Assembly: GCF_032884065.1 (NCBI RefSeq)
Contig: NC_088875.1
Span: 46,600,026-46,664,025 of the forward strand
Length of the DNA: 64,000 bases
Reading direction: 5' to 3'
Source: Artemia franciscana
Lineage: Eukaryota; Arthropoda; Branchiopoda; Anostraca; Artemiidae
A model generated the notes under the pieces. The model was not told the DNA's origin. It saw only the letters and a program-made list of their open reading frames with translations, and did no database searches. This document shows, one piece after another, positions 48,111-59,189 of the stretch; the first letter of the stretch is position 1, and each line of letters starts with the position of its first letter. A program made the translations under genes and the position numbers.

Positions 48111-49269
48111 CTTCCAGGTAATCTAGGACGATGAAATTTGGCAGGCGCATTAGGAGCCAGAAATAGAAATTGCCATTTCCCCGATTCGACTATCTGGGGG
48201 GAGGGAGGGCGGTTAAATTGGAAAAATGAGGTATTTTTTAACTTACGAACGGGTGATCGGATCTTACTGAAATTTGAATTTGATAGTATCTCAGAGCTGT
48301 TATTTTAAATCCCGACCGGATCTGGTGAAATTGGGGAACTGGGGGGGGGCTAAAATCTTGGAAAACGCTTAGATTGGAGGGATCGGGATGAAACTTGGTG
48401 GAAAAATAAGCAGAAGTCCTAGATACGTGATTGACATAACCGCAACGGATCCGCTCTATTTGGGAGAGTTGGGGGGGGGGGATTAATTTTGAAAAATTAG
48501 AAAAAATGAGGTATTTTTAACTTACGAAGAAGTGATCGGATCTTAATGAAATTTCATATTTAGATGGACCTCGTGACTCAGATCTCATATTTTAAATCCC
48601 GACCGGATCCAGAGTCATCGGGGAGGGGAGGAGTTGGGGGGACCGGAAATATTGGAAAACACTTAAAGCGAAGAGATCAGGATGAAACTTGATGGGAAGA
48701 ATAAAAACAAGTCCAAGATACGTGACTGACATAACCGGACCTGATCCTCTCCGGATCCGGTGAGAATTTGGGGGATTTTGGGGGGACCTAAAATCTTGGG
48801 AAACGCTTAGAGTGGAGAGATCGGGATGAAACTTGGCGGGAAAAATAAGCAGAAGGTCTAGATACATGATTGACATAACCGGAATGGATCCTCTCCGGGG
48901 GGAGTTGGGGGGGGGGGGGTTGATTCTGAAAAATTAGAAAAAAGAGGTATTTGAACTTACGAAGGAGTGATCGGATCTTAATGAAATTTCATATTTAAAA
49001 GGACCTCGTAACTCAGATTTCTCATTTTAATCCCCGACCGGATCCAGAGTCATTGGAGGGGGGGGGGACCAAAAATCTTTGAAAACACTTAAATCGGAGG
49101 GATTAGGATGAAACATGGTGGGAAGAATAGAAACATGTCCAAGATACGTGACTGACATAACCGGACTGGATCTGCTCTCTTTGGTAGAGTTGGGGAGGGG
49201 GAGTAATTCAGAAAAATTAGAAAAAATTAGGTATTTGTAACTTGCGAACGGGTAATCAGATCTTAATAA
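48111..49269. repeat. Degenerate G-rich tandem repeat
   Basis: The phrase GATCGGATCTTA(A/C)TGAAATTT recurs near 48255, 48534, 48969 and 49254, giving periods of about 279, 435 and 285 bases. Each unit also holds GACATAACCG, a GATGAAACTTGG-like phrase and runs of eight or more G. The 435-base unit contains a second copy of the middle part. No coding content. Confidence 0.8.
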
Positions 49270-49546
49270 AATTTGATATTTAGCCATGGAAATACCCTCC
49301 TCATCCCCGCGTATAATTTACTCTGGGATAGAAACTTTTTTCCACATAGAAAATTCTTCCTGGGGACCCTCCTCCTTCCCAGAACATTCATAGCAAAAAG
49401 TTTCCGTATATTTCCCGGGAAAAATGCTAAATGTAAACAATAGGCAAATTGCATTACTAACAACCCTTTCCTAGGGGTTGTGGAAGAATATACCATTTTC
49501 AAGAGTATAGGCCTAGTTATTGGACCTTTCAACTATTTTCAATCAT
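49270..49546 (-). mobile_element. Inverted dispersed-family copy, left part (Penelope target)
   Basis: Reads as the reverse of the family body (for example the ACTATTTTCAATCAT region after 'ggcctagttattggaccttt'). It stops at the Penelope-like insertion and resumes at 54107. Confidence 0.65.
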
Positions 49547-49616
49547 AAACAAACAAATACAACGTAGAAACAATAGGGAAAGTTTTTTCAAGACAATGGA
49601 AATTATTTATGTAGAT

Positions 49617-49648
49617 ATTTCGGCCCTATGTCCAAGGGCCGTCTTCAG
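49617..49648 (-). other. Hammerhead-like hairpin in the downstream pseudo-LTR
   Basis: On the minus strand CTGAAGA is followed by the stem CGGCCC, a 9-base loop, GGGCCG and then AAATAT. The order CTGANGA, stem II, GAAA resembles a hammerhead ribozyme core, and pseudo-LTRs of Penelope-like elements are known to carry such ribozymes. I could not fit stems I and III with a cleavage site, and one core position is ambiguous. Confidence 0.4.
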
Positions 49649-49851
49649 CACAATACAATACTATATATATATATAAAAGAACTTACATCAAATTGTGAGA
49701 ATTAAAACTGAATATAAAAACACTTATTAAAACAATTTTTTTTTAAAAAATATAGCCCTAGCATCCTTACTTCAGCGAAGTTCAACCAGGACTGGCGAAA
49801 AGAATGAAATGAAGAAATATAAACTCATTCAAACTAAAGAGAATAAAATGA

Positions 49852-52449
49852 TTAGATGCAATTTCTTAAAGCTAATCTTGCTTGTTTAGCAGCCTGTCTC
49901 AAAGGCCTTTTCGTAGTTGGTTCAGTACTATTATAAATTGGTTTAGTAAAATATTTTGTTAGATCATTTTTAATTAAATTTGAGTATAAAGAATTTAGTG
50001 AGTATTCCCCCAAGTCCCTGTTCAAAGAAATATTTTTATTTATTTTGAGATTAATTTCAATTGATTCTCGAACCACCTGTTTTATTCCCAAATCATTACT
50101 AATGAGTGAAGAGTTTTCAAAAAGTATCATGTGGGACGGATTATTAAATATATGCCAACCTAGAGCAGAATCAAAGGAATTGTTGGAACCATTTGAAATT
50201 AAGGCCTTATCTATGTCATTTTTATGCTGTTGTAACCTTTTGTCTAGATTCTGATGGGTCCTGCCGACATAGTATTTTCCGCAATCACAGGGTATTTGAT
50301 AGACCCCTCTTTGGCGAGTAACTGGGGTCTTATCTTTACCCGAATTTAAGAAATTGATGATTTTAAAATTATTAGTAAAAACTACGTACAGATTATTTTT
50401 TGTGCAAATATTTTTTAATTTTGTTGTAATCTTTGGGATATACGGAAGATAGACAATATTTGAGGGCTTATCAATAGCCTCACATTGTGAAGTATCTTCT
50501 TCGATTTTACAAGAATGTCTTTTTATTCTACGGCTAATTATTTTATTTACAAAAGGAATGGGGTATCCATTACCAAAAAGAATATCTCTGATAAAATTTA
50601 TTTCTGCATTTATATATGAATGGGAGCAAATATTTAGGGCACGATCAATGAGGGAAATTACAACTGCTCTTTTAACTTGTGGGGGGTGATTTGAATTAAA
50701 GTGAAGATATCTATTGTTTTGTGTTGGCTTTCGATATATATTAAAATCCAGTTTATCAGCATTACGAATAATTAATACATCCAAAAACGGTAGTTTATTT
50801 TCAATTTCAACTTCAAGGGTGAACTGCAAATTTCGGTCATAAGTGTTAAGATGATCTAAGAAGCCCCGAAGTTCAGCTTCCCCATAATTCCAAAGTGAAA
50901 TTACGTCATCCATATAACGACCCCAATAGACATGTTTTAGAAAATAAGAATTCAATGCCCAATTCTCAAGATTCTCGACGTAAATATTTGCTAGTAGCCC
51001 GGATAAAGGTGCCCCCATGGGTAATCCATTTTTTTGCTGATAAAAAGAATCGCGAAATTGAAAATACATAGAAAACTTATTACAAATTTTAACAAGAGTC
51101 ATTAAAACTTCACAATCAATTCCTGTCGCTGAAGTCTCGATCAATTGGTAATTTTCTTCTATTTTGTTTTTTAATAATTCCTCTGAAATAGTTACATCTA
51201 TATTTGTATACATGGAAACAATGTCGAAACTACTAACTATTGTGTTTTCTGAAATACTTGTGTTGCTAAGTTTTTTAATCAAATCTGCCGAGTTATGAAT
51301 ATAGGAATTTTGAGAATACAATAAAGGTTTGAAAGCTGCACAAAGCCATTTTCCAATATTGGCAGCGGGAGCTTTAGTACAAGCTACAATAGGTCTTAAG
51401 GGAATACCCTGTTTATGTATTTTTGGTAAACCGTAGAGTTTAGGACAGAAACTACCACGGGGAAAAAATTTATTGTATAGTTGTGGGGTGATTTTACCAT
51501 TTTGTTTTAGCTGCTTTAATTCATTTATAATATTATTAGTGAACTGATCAGTAGGATCATGAGTTATTGTTTGATATGTAATTGTGTCATTTAAATGCGA
51601 AAAAATTTTGTTGTCATAGTCTGTTGTATTCATGACAACAAGTGAATTGCTTTTGTCTGCTTTAGTTATTATAATAGAAGGATCTTTTCGGAGATTAGAT
51701 AGTATTTTTATGTCATGCAAATTTTTCGGTGTGGAATTAGTAGGAGGCTTAAACTTTTTTTGGCTATTATAGAGGATATTTATTAGACCAGATCTAACTT
51801 CATCCGGGTTAGAGACAGAAGGATAGTGTTTATGCAAAGCGGACTCTAGAGAGGAAACTATATCTGCCACAGGAACCTGTTTCGGTAGAAAAGAAAATTT
51901 TGGACCTTTTTCTAGTGTTTCGATTTCCTGGGGTTCCAATGTTTTAGAAGAGAGGTTAACGATAGCAGACCCAGGAGTGAATCTTGGAGAATAAATACGG
52001 TTTCTCATCGAAGATTCATTTCGTAAGCCCTCTAATTTTTTATAGAGGCGTTCCTTGGACAAGCGAAAATCGTGGCTAAACAAATTCCTTTCTAATCTAA
52101 CAACTTGAGCAAAATCAACGGTGGACAGGTTTTCCAGCAAAAAAGTTTCCAACGATTTTCTCTCTGAAGAAATAATATGTCGTTTCTGTTTTTTGTCCTT
52201 AATAATATGGACTAGGGTTTTTAACTGTAGTGTATGGGCAAATTGCGCTTCTTTTCGGGTATTTAAATGTAATTTATATCTTAAAGACTTGGGAATAAGG
52301 TTTTCCTTTCTACAGGATTCTAAAAATTTTTGTTGATTGATAATATTAGCATGTTTTTTACCTAGACTAATAAAATAAAAGATATCATAGGTCAACTGCT
52401 CCCCATAAGCTAGACGAAAATAGCGACGAAGACCACACTGCCTTTCCAT
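49852..52449 (-). CDS. Penelope-like reverse transcriptase with GIY-YIG endonuclease
   Basis: An intact frame of 865 codons from ATG at 52449; an earlier in-frame TTG is not a likely start. The N-terminal third is basic and specific to Penelope-like elements. Reverse transcriptase motifs follow (numbering from that TTG; subtract 5 for the ATG): the KLYGLPKIHK region about 342, motif A FDIVSMYTNID with D414, motif B NGLPMGAPLSGLLANIY about 479-495, and motif C YMDD at 517-520. The C-terminal GIY-YIG nuclease has GVYQIPCDCGKYYVGRTHQN (720-739), R743, H747 and a candidate catalytic Glu near 800 (VVRE). The CxC just before YYVGR is the zinc-associated feature of Penelope nucleases. Such proteins copy the element by target-primed reverse transcription. 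All key residues are present, so the copy may be active or very recent. Confidence 0.93.
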   Translation of the reverse strand: MERQCGLRRYFRLAYGEQLTYDIFYFISLGKKHANIINQQKFLESCRKENLIPKSLRYKLHLNTRKEAQFAHTLQLKTLVHIIKDKKQKRHIISSERKSLETFLLENLSTVDFAQVVRLERNLFSHDFRLSKERLYKKLEGLRNESSMRNRIYSPRFTPGSAIVNLSSKTLEPQEIETLEKGPKFSFLPKQVPVADIVSSLESALHKHYPSVSNPDEVRSGLINILYNSQKKFKPPTNSTPKNLHDIKILSNLRKDPSIIITKADKSNSLVVMNTTDYDNKIFSHLNDTITYQTITHDPTDQFTNNIINELKQLKQNGKITPQLYNKFFPRGSFCPKLYGLPKIHKQGIPLRPIVACTKAPAANIGKWLCAAFKPLLYSQNSYIHNSADLIKKLSNTSISENTIVSSFDIVSMYTNIDVTISEELLKNKIEENYQLIETSATGIDCEVLMTLVKICNKFSMYFQFRDSFYQQKNGLPMGAPLSGLLANIYVENLENWALNSYFLKHVYWGRYMDDVISLWNYGEAELRGFLDHLNTYDRNLQFTLEVEIENKLPFLDVLIIRNADKLDFNIYRKPTQNNRYLHFNSNHPPQVKRAVVISLIDRALNICSHSYINAEINFIRDILFGNGYPIPFVNKIISRRIKRHSCKIEEDTSQCEAIDKPSNIVYLPYIPKITTKLKNICTKNNLYVVFTNNFKIINFLNSGKDKTPVTRQRGVYQIPCDCGKYYVGRTHQNLDKRLQQHKNDIDKALISNGSNNSFDSALGWHIFNNPSHMILFENSSLISNDLGIKQVVRESIEINLKINKNISLNRDLGEYSLNSLYSNLIKNDLTKYFTKPIYNSTEPTTKRPLRQAAKQARLALRNCI

Positions 52450-52518
52450 AACAAACAAATACAACGTAGAAACAATAGGGAAAGTTTTTTCAAGACAATG
52501 GAAATTATTTATGTAGAT

Positions 52519-52550
52519 ATTTCGGCCCTATGTCCAAGGGCCGTCTTCAG
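52519..52550 (-). other. Hammerhead-like hairpin in the upstream pseudo-LTR
   Basis: Same motif as 49617-49648, with an identical stem and loop. It lies about 70-100 bases upstream of the full-length ORF start on the minus strand, where cleavage would define the 5' end of the transcript. Confidence 0.4.
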
Positions 52551-52752
52551 CACAATACAATACTATATATATATATAAAAGAACTTACATCAAATTGTGA
52601 GAATTAAAACTGAATATAAAAACACTTATTAAAACAATTTTTTTTTAAAAATATAGCCCTAGCATCCTTACTTCAGCGAAGTTCAACCAGGACTGGCGAA
52701 AAGAATGAAATGAAGAAATATAAACTCATTCAAACTAAAGAGAATAAAATGA

Positions 52753-54043
52753 TTAGATGCAATTTCTTAAAGCTAATCTTGCTTGTTTAGCAGCCTGTCT
52801 CAAAGGCCTTTTCGTAGTTGGTTCAGTACTATTATAAATTGGTTTAGTAAAATATTTTGTTAGATCATTTTTAATTAAATTTGAGTATAAAGAATTTAGT
52901 GAGTATTCCCCCAAGTCCCTGTTCAAAGAAATATTTTTATTTATTTTGAGATTAATTTCAATTGATTCTCGAACCACCTGTTTTATTCCCAAATCATTAC
53001 TAATGAGTGAAGAGTTTTCAAAAAGTATCATGTGGGACGGATTATTAAATATATGCCAACCTAGAGCAGAATCAAAGGAATTGTTGGAACCATTTGAAAT
53101 TAAGGCCTTGTCTATGTCATTTTTATGCTGTTGTAACCTTTTGTCTAGATTCTGATGGGTCCTGCCGACATAGTATTTTCCGCAATCACAGGGTATTTGA
53201 TAGACCCCTCTTTGGCGAGTAACTGGGGTCTTATCTTTACCCGAATTTAAGAAATTGATGATTTTAAAATTATTAGTAAAAACTACGTACAGATTATTTT
53301 TTGTGCAAATATTTTTTAATTTTGTTGTAATCTTTGGGATATACGGAAGATAGACAATATTTGAGGGCTTATCAATAGCCTCACATTGTGAAGTATCTTC
53401 TTCGATTTTACAAGAATGTCTTTTTATTCTACGGCTAATTATTTTATTTACAAAAGGAATGGGGTATCCATTACCAAAAAGAATATCTCTGATAAAATTT
53501 ATTTCTGCATTTATATATGAATGGGAGCAAATATTTAGGGCACGATCAATGAGGGAAATTACAACTGCTCTTTTAACTTGTGGGGGGTGATTTGAATTAA
53601 AGTGAAGATATCTATTGTTTTGTGTTGGCTTTCGATATATATTAAAATCCAGTTTATCAGCATTACGAATAATTAATACATCCAAAAACGGTAGTTTATT
53701 TTCAATTTCAACTTCAAGGGTGAACTGCAAATTTCGGTCATAAGTGTTAAGATGATCTAAGAAGCCCCGAAGTTCAGCTTCCCCATAATTCCAAAGTGAA
53801 ATTACGTCATCCATATAACGACCCCAATAGACATGTTTTAGAAAATAAGAATTCAATGCCCAATTCTCAAGATTCTCGACGTAAATATTTGCTAGTAGCC
53901 CGGATAAAGGTGCCCCCATGGGTAATCCATTTTTTTGCTGATAAAAAGAATCGCGAAATTGAAAATACATAGAAAACTTATTACAAATTTTAACAAGAGT
54001 CATTAAAACTTCACAATCAATTCCTGTCGCTGAAGTCTCGATC
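52753..54043 (-). pseudogene. 5'-truncated upstream copy of the Penelope-like ORF
   Basis: Matches codons from about residue 442 to the end of the full-length protein (motif B, YMDD and the GIY-YIG nuclease intact), but lacks the N-terminal half and motif A. The truncation falls at GATC (54040-54043), followed by 13 bases of filler. It serves as the upstream pseudo-LTR of the full copy rather than as a gene. Confidence 0.9.
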
Positions 54044-54056
54044 TACAACGATAAAA

Positions 54057-54100
54057 TTTGTTTGTTATGGAAAGGCAGTGTGGTCTTCGTCGCTATTTTC
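54057..54100 (+). repeat. Inverted 5' fragment of the Penelope-like element
   Basis: Forty-four bases (ATTTGTTTGTTATGGAAAGG onward) are the exact reverse complement of 52424-52459, including the ORF start. They mark the outer edge of the insertion. Confidence 0.88.
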
Positions 54101-54106
54101 AATCAT

Positions 54107-54430
54107 ATCGTTGTCTAAGAAATTCACAAATGTCTTTTCGGCAAAAATTAGGTGGGGGGGGGGGTATCAGACCTCCAATCTTTATGGCTACCCAAAGATA
54201 GCACTAGGAAAAAAAACGGATCCGTGATCTTTTTTCTGGCGAAAACAAAACATCTTCTCATGGGATAGGTTTTGATGATTAGTTTCAATCTTAATTACAT
54301 AATTACATTTGGAATCCGCATAAAAAGCCCCTTTTTATCAGTTGTTAGCAAACTCCTGTCTTTTAGTATTTCGGTTGTTATTGAGCCGACTCGCTTCTAA
54401 CTTATAGTTTGTTACCATGAACTGTTTGAT
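54107..54430 (-). mobile_element. Inverted dispersed-family copy, right part
   Basis: Continuation of 49270-49546 after the Penelope-like insertion. It ends at the reverse terminal hairpin region TAGTTTGTTACCATGAACTG followed by TTTGATAG. Confidence 0.65.
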
Positions 54431-55490
54431 AGAACCTAGTTTTCAAAATGTCCCTTTATTTAAATTAACTTTATAATAAATTAATGCTATTAAAGTGTAG
54501 TACTTTTGAGTCCAGTTGAAACGTGCGCTATTTTGGAAAATTTTCTTTTTTTTGGAAGCTCTTGGTTCCTTTACGTGCACGTAAAGGAATTGAATGCCCT
54601 TACAGGCTTCCTTTTTCCTCTGATATATTTGCTTACTTGGTTATTTAGTGTTAGCTGCAAATTTATGGTAAATTCGGGGAAGGCTTTTTTTTACACGCTT
54701 TTTGGGTCTCACAAGAAAAATGACGTTCATCGCAAAAATACAGGTTGTTTTCACCGAAGAATTTTTGTTATTAATTAGAAAAGCTTGAATTCAGAAGGCA
54801 CTATATTTTAACCATTAGTACTGGTAACATTAAGATAGTATCTTAAAAAATTGTCTGCGTACAGAAACGCTAAAAATGTATTATTAAAGAAAAGCCCATT
54901 TAAAACTTAAAAGATAATTTTTGTGCATAAATTTCTTGGTGTTCGTTCTATAGACGTGTAAATTCAACTCATTTCAAAGTAAATATATATTTCCTTAGTT
55001 TTATATTATCTTTTTAACCTAAAAAAATCAACTAGCATCCTCCTTTTCTGTTACAATTCCAATATTTGGATTGATTTTGTACTGAATATATTACTTTCAA
55101 TGGTACCACAGTCAAATTTAATATAATATTCAAGGAATTTCAATCTACTGCTTAAGTCCAAACCATGTTGATTAATATAACCAATTTACGTTGAAAATTA
55201 CAGTTTTTTTTTTACTGAAAAATGCATAAATCTTTCAATAATTTAATATTTTTTATTACATATTATTTAATACTTTCAATATTTTTCAATAATTTTTTAG
55301 TATATTCAATAATTTATTGGAATTCAAATAGCAAATCACAATTCAACGGAAAAATTGGATTTTTTTTTGGCTTGTTTAAAATCCAGCAAAACATTTATTA
55401 GAAATCAAATAGTGTAAGCAGCTGGCATTTTCTGCTGTTAAAAGTGTATGTTTTCATATTTGTAAATTGACCGGCTGTATTCTCCCTTTT
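54431..55490. other. No recognisable gene
   Basis: Very AT-rich sequence with many short T runs. A 90-codon plus-strand frame at 54506-54778 is unrecognised. A short palindrome TTTACGTGCACGTAAA lies near 54571. Confidence 0.4.
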
Positions 55491-56394
55491 CAGTATTTCT
55501 GCTTAAGAATTAAAATGTTGGATTATAATTCAAATTTTTGACAAAATTTGAATATTTAGTAAAAATTTCCGATGAATCCTAGTTTTTTGAAAAAGTCCTT
55601 AATAATATTTTCACTATAAAATTTTGGGTGCACGGAAAGGCGGATTATTCTTCATATGGATTGAAATTCGGCGTGACTTGACATCCTATGCGATTCAAGC
55701 CATCACAACCCCTAAAATAGCGTTTCCTGATGTTTAAATACAATGTTTACAAATGTTTAAATACATTGAAATATTGTATACAAAGAGGAAAAGACAAATG
55801 TTATCATTAAAATGGCTCAAAACAAACTCCTGGTAGCACTTTCTTACCCCTACCCTACCCTAAAAATTGTCTGAGTAAGGCTTAAGATGCCTCGCGTTCT
55901 CTGTTCCATTAGGCGTGTAAATGTTATGTTTCATGCTGCTTAAAAAAGATTGTCATAATGGGACGGGCACAATACTCCGCCCCCTCCACTAGCACCAAAA
56001 ATAAAGGGATGGAATAAAATTTTTGGAATCATAAGGAATTAGGTAAGTATCACCCCGCAGCACTGTTTCAGGCTTCATCTAAATTAAGTGAGACGAGAGA
56101 TCAGTTCCGTTTGTGCCTCTAAATAAAACAGAGGAATTGCCTTCTGTTCCGACTGAGAATATCTCCCCCTCTCGAAATAAATTATGGTATTCATGCCTGT
56201 TTGCAGATCTGGCTACTTTTTTTGCGCTAAGGGGGGGGGCCAATAAGCTGGATACAGATTCACAGACGCATTCAAAAGAAAATAGATGTGAACACATTCA
56301 GGGATAAAAGGCATTGGCAACTTAAGCACACACGCATCTTAGTTAGTATTACGCCTACAACAGTCAGTCTACAATCGGAGCCACGTTACAACTA

Positions 56395-57395
56395 AAAACA
56401 AACAGAATTTTTTTTCGAATACGAGGGGACTGTCCCCTCCTCGATCACTTGTTCTTCACGCTATAGTAATTAAGTTGTTTAAAATTCCTTATCGTTAAGA
56501 TTCAACGGAAATTGTGTTGGAGTAGTCTTTCTCAAAGATTTGTGACACAAATTCAAACTTTAGCGTAAAAGTAAGGATTGAGGAGGGAACAGCCCCCTTA
56601 CACATAAGGAATAATTTCTGCTCCTTTAGGTTTCAACGTTGCTCCTTACTTCCAGCTGAAAAAGCTTATTTATTATGTTTAATTTATGATTACTTTTCAA
56701 CTGATGCGGGAAATTCCTCCCTTTCCTTTCCTTAACCCCCCCCCCACACACAAAAAAGAAGTATTTCCCAATAACAAAAACTATGCGTAAACACTGGAAA
56801 AACTGAATAACCTATAGCCCTTTCCTCATGGGCAATGGGGATGAGGTCATCCGTAGAGGTATAGTTATTTGACCTTACAACTAGGCTAAACCAAATATTT
56901 ATCTGAACATTTTTATTGAATATCTTTGAGAAAAAAGGAACATATGATAACAGTTGCCCTCCAATTTTTTGGGTCACTTAAGAAAGGCACTAGAACTTTA
57001 ATATCCGTTCCAATGAGGCTTCTTCCTATTTTCTAGGACCATTGACTCGATACAGTCATCCTTGAGGGAAAAAAATCGAACAAACACGCTTCAGCCATTT
57101 CTTCTAGCAAAAAATTCACATTCTTGTAGATAGGAGCTGGAACCTTTAAAGCTGAGTTCTCTGATATGCTGAATCTGACAGTGTTATTCTGACTAATATT
57201 CCTTGACTTTTCGGGGATGTTTCCCCCCAATTAAAAGAAATCAGGCTAATTTTCACATGTTAGTAGCATTTGATGGTCAACATTAAACTTAATGATGTAA
57301 TAATTGTTATGAACACTGTCTTTATTTGGAGTTTCGGTTAATATTGGGCTCAGTCGCTTGTTACTTATAGTTCGTTACCACGAACTATTTGAACA
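56395..57395 (-). mobile_element. Dispersed foldback family, inverted copy
   Basis: An eroded foldback (56395-56680) is followed by the reversed body and ends at the reversed hairpin TAGTTCGTTACCACGAACTA then TTTGAAC. In this copy the hairpin still pairs perfectly although its outermost base pair has changed from C-G to T-A (both sides), a compensatory change. Confidence 0.75.
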
Positions 57396-57472
57396 TGATT
57401 CTCCTGAATTTGAGTTATGTTGAAGCATCTTCAAAGTAGACTTAATATTTTTAGATTAAAGGCCAGTTGAGG

Positions 57473-57568
57473 ATGGAGGAAAATTGTGAAAAAAGGAAGA
57501 AGAGCATTGGGGATCAAGATAGCATGCTCTCAGAGGACGAGGAGATACCTAGTGTGACGGAGATGAAG
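57473..57568 (+). CDS. Candidate first coding exon (32 codons), copy 1
   Basis: ATG at 57473 opens a 32-codon frame that begins MEENCEKRKKSIGDQDS, continues with an acidic stretch (SEDEEIPSVTEMK) and ends exactly at AAG/GTAATC, a good splice donor. A basic patch followed by an acidic patch suggests a nuclear or regulatory protein, but the family is not recognised. It is preceded by GGCCAGTTGAGG. The identical peptide occurs in copy 2 with one synonymous difference. No second exon could be identified in the window. Confidence 0.45.
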
Positions 57569-59189
57569 GTAATCAAGTTTTCTCAAGTCTATCCATCTTG
57601 CCCTTTATGACAAATTAACTTTTAATTAACTTTTTAATTGACTTCTTAATTTTTTTTTGCTTTTTAATAGCACAGCTTTAGTGTTCTTCGTTAACCAGCG
57701 CTTTGTTTTACTTCTTACAAGTTGTGTTTTTATAACCGTGCTTGACAACCTCTTTACCTTTCCGCAGCACTAAAAATGAGTATCTCCGAATCTAAAGCAC
57801 TTTAAATTATTGCAGTATATGCAACCTATGGAACGTGGTTGTGAATGCAGTGACAGTGCCTTATTATAGAGACTTGTATTCAGTTTTATATTTGGGTTTT
57901 ACAGTGGAATTAAAAAAAAATCCTAGAAATCAGTTTCATGTACAGAAATTAGCAATTAGATGGATGCATTGAAGACAGCTTTTTGTATGTTTTTCTTATC
58001 CAAAAAGTTTGTGATTTGATTACCTATGCAATAGTATCCGGAAGAATTCCTGAGGCTATGGCAGAGGCTATTGCTTAAAACGGCTAATTCACGGATTTGA
58101 GGAAGCTATTATTCTTTAAAACGAAACAAGACACTATTAACCCCTTCTTCCTAGAGATTTTGGTGGAGGGCGACCACAACTTGTGAAATATGTGCTTAAT
58201 GTGCTTGATACATTCTACTATGATCGTAAAATAATTTCTGTGCCACACCATTCACTACGCCTATAATCGTGATGACGTTTGAATTTTTCAGTATTTCTGC
58301 TTAAGAATTAAAATGTTGGATTATAATTCAAATTTTTGACAAAATTTGAATATTTAGTAAAAATTTCCGACGAATCCTAGTTTTTTGAAAAAGTCCTTAA
58401 TAATATTTTCACTATAAAATTTTGGGTGCACGGAAAGGCGGATTATTCTTCATATGGATTGAAATTCGGCGTGACTTGACATTCTATGCGATTCAAGCCA
58501 TCACAACCCCTAAAATAGCGTTTCCTGATGTTTAAATACAATGTTTACAAATGTTTAAATACATTGAAATATTGTATACAAAGAGGAAAAGACAAATGTA
58601 ATCATTAAAATGGCTCAAAACAAACTCCTGGTAGCACTTTCTTACCCCTACCCTACCCTAAAAATTGTCTGAGTAAGGCTTAAGATGCCTCGCGTTCTCT
58701 GTTCCATTAGGCGTGTAAATGTTATGTTTCATGCTGCTTAAAAAAGATTGTCATAATGGGACGGGCACAATACTCCGCCCCCTCCACTAGCACCAAAAAT
58801 AAAGGGATGGAATAAATTCTTTGGAATCATAAGGAATTAGGTAAGTATCACCCCGCAGCACTGTTTCAGGCTTCATCTAAATTAAGTGAGACGAGAGATC
58901 AGTTCCGTTTGTGCCTCTAAATAAAACAGAGGAATTGCCTTCTGTTCCGACTGAGAATATCTCCCCCTCTCGAAATAAATTATGGTATTCATGCCTGTTT
59001 GCAGATCTGGCTACTTTTTTTGCGCTAAGGGGGGGGCCAATAAGCTGGATACAGATTCACAGACGCATTCAAAAGAAAATAGATGTGAACACATTCAGGG
59101 ATAAAAGGCATTGGCAACTTAAGCACACACGCATCTTAGTTAGTATTACGCCTACAACAGTCAGTCTACAATCGGAGCCACGTTACAAC

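Larger units (their letters stand above)
49547..54092 (-). mobile_element. Penelope-like element, tandem pseudo-LTR arrangement
   Basis: In minus-strand order it has an inverted 5' fragment (54057-54100), a 5'-truncated upstream copy (52450-54043), then a full-length copy (49547-52449). The two copies share an almost identical 3' part; I saw one substitution and one single-base indel across about 1.5 kb, so they arose in one event. The sequence CTATTTTCAATCAT flanks both sides (49533-49546 and 54093-54106), a candidate 14-bp target duplication whose first 8 bases also match the element's inverted fragment. Tandem partial-plus-full copies and inverted fragments are characteristic of Penelope-like elements. 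Confidence 0.9.
55491..58288 (+). repeat. 2.8-kb tandem duplication, copy 1
   Basis: Runs from CAGTATTTCTGCTTAAGAAT to GATGACGTTTGAATTTTT and is repeated immediately at 58289-61080. The two differ by only a handful of substitutions and homopolymer-length changes. A run of T at both ends of the unit gives short junction microhomology. Contents: an inverted dispersed-family copy (56395-57395) and a candidate exon (57473-57568). Confidence 0.93.

Noticed and set aside
52450..52464. Starting the Penelope-like ORF at 52464
   Set aside because: That codon is TTG. The first ATG in frame is at 52449, and the inverted fragment at the outer edge also preserves that ATG.
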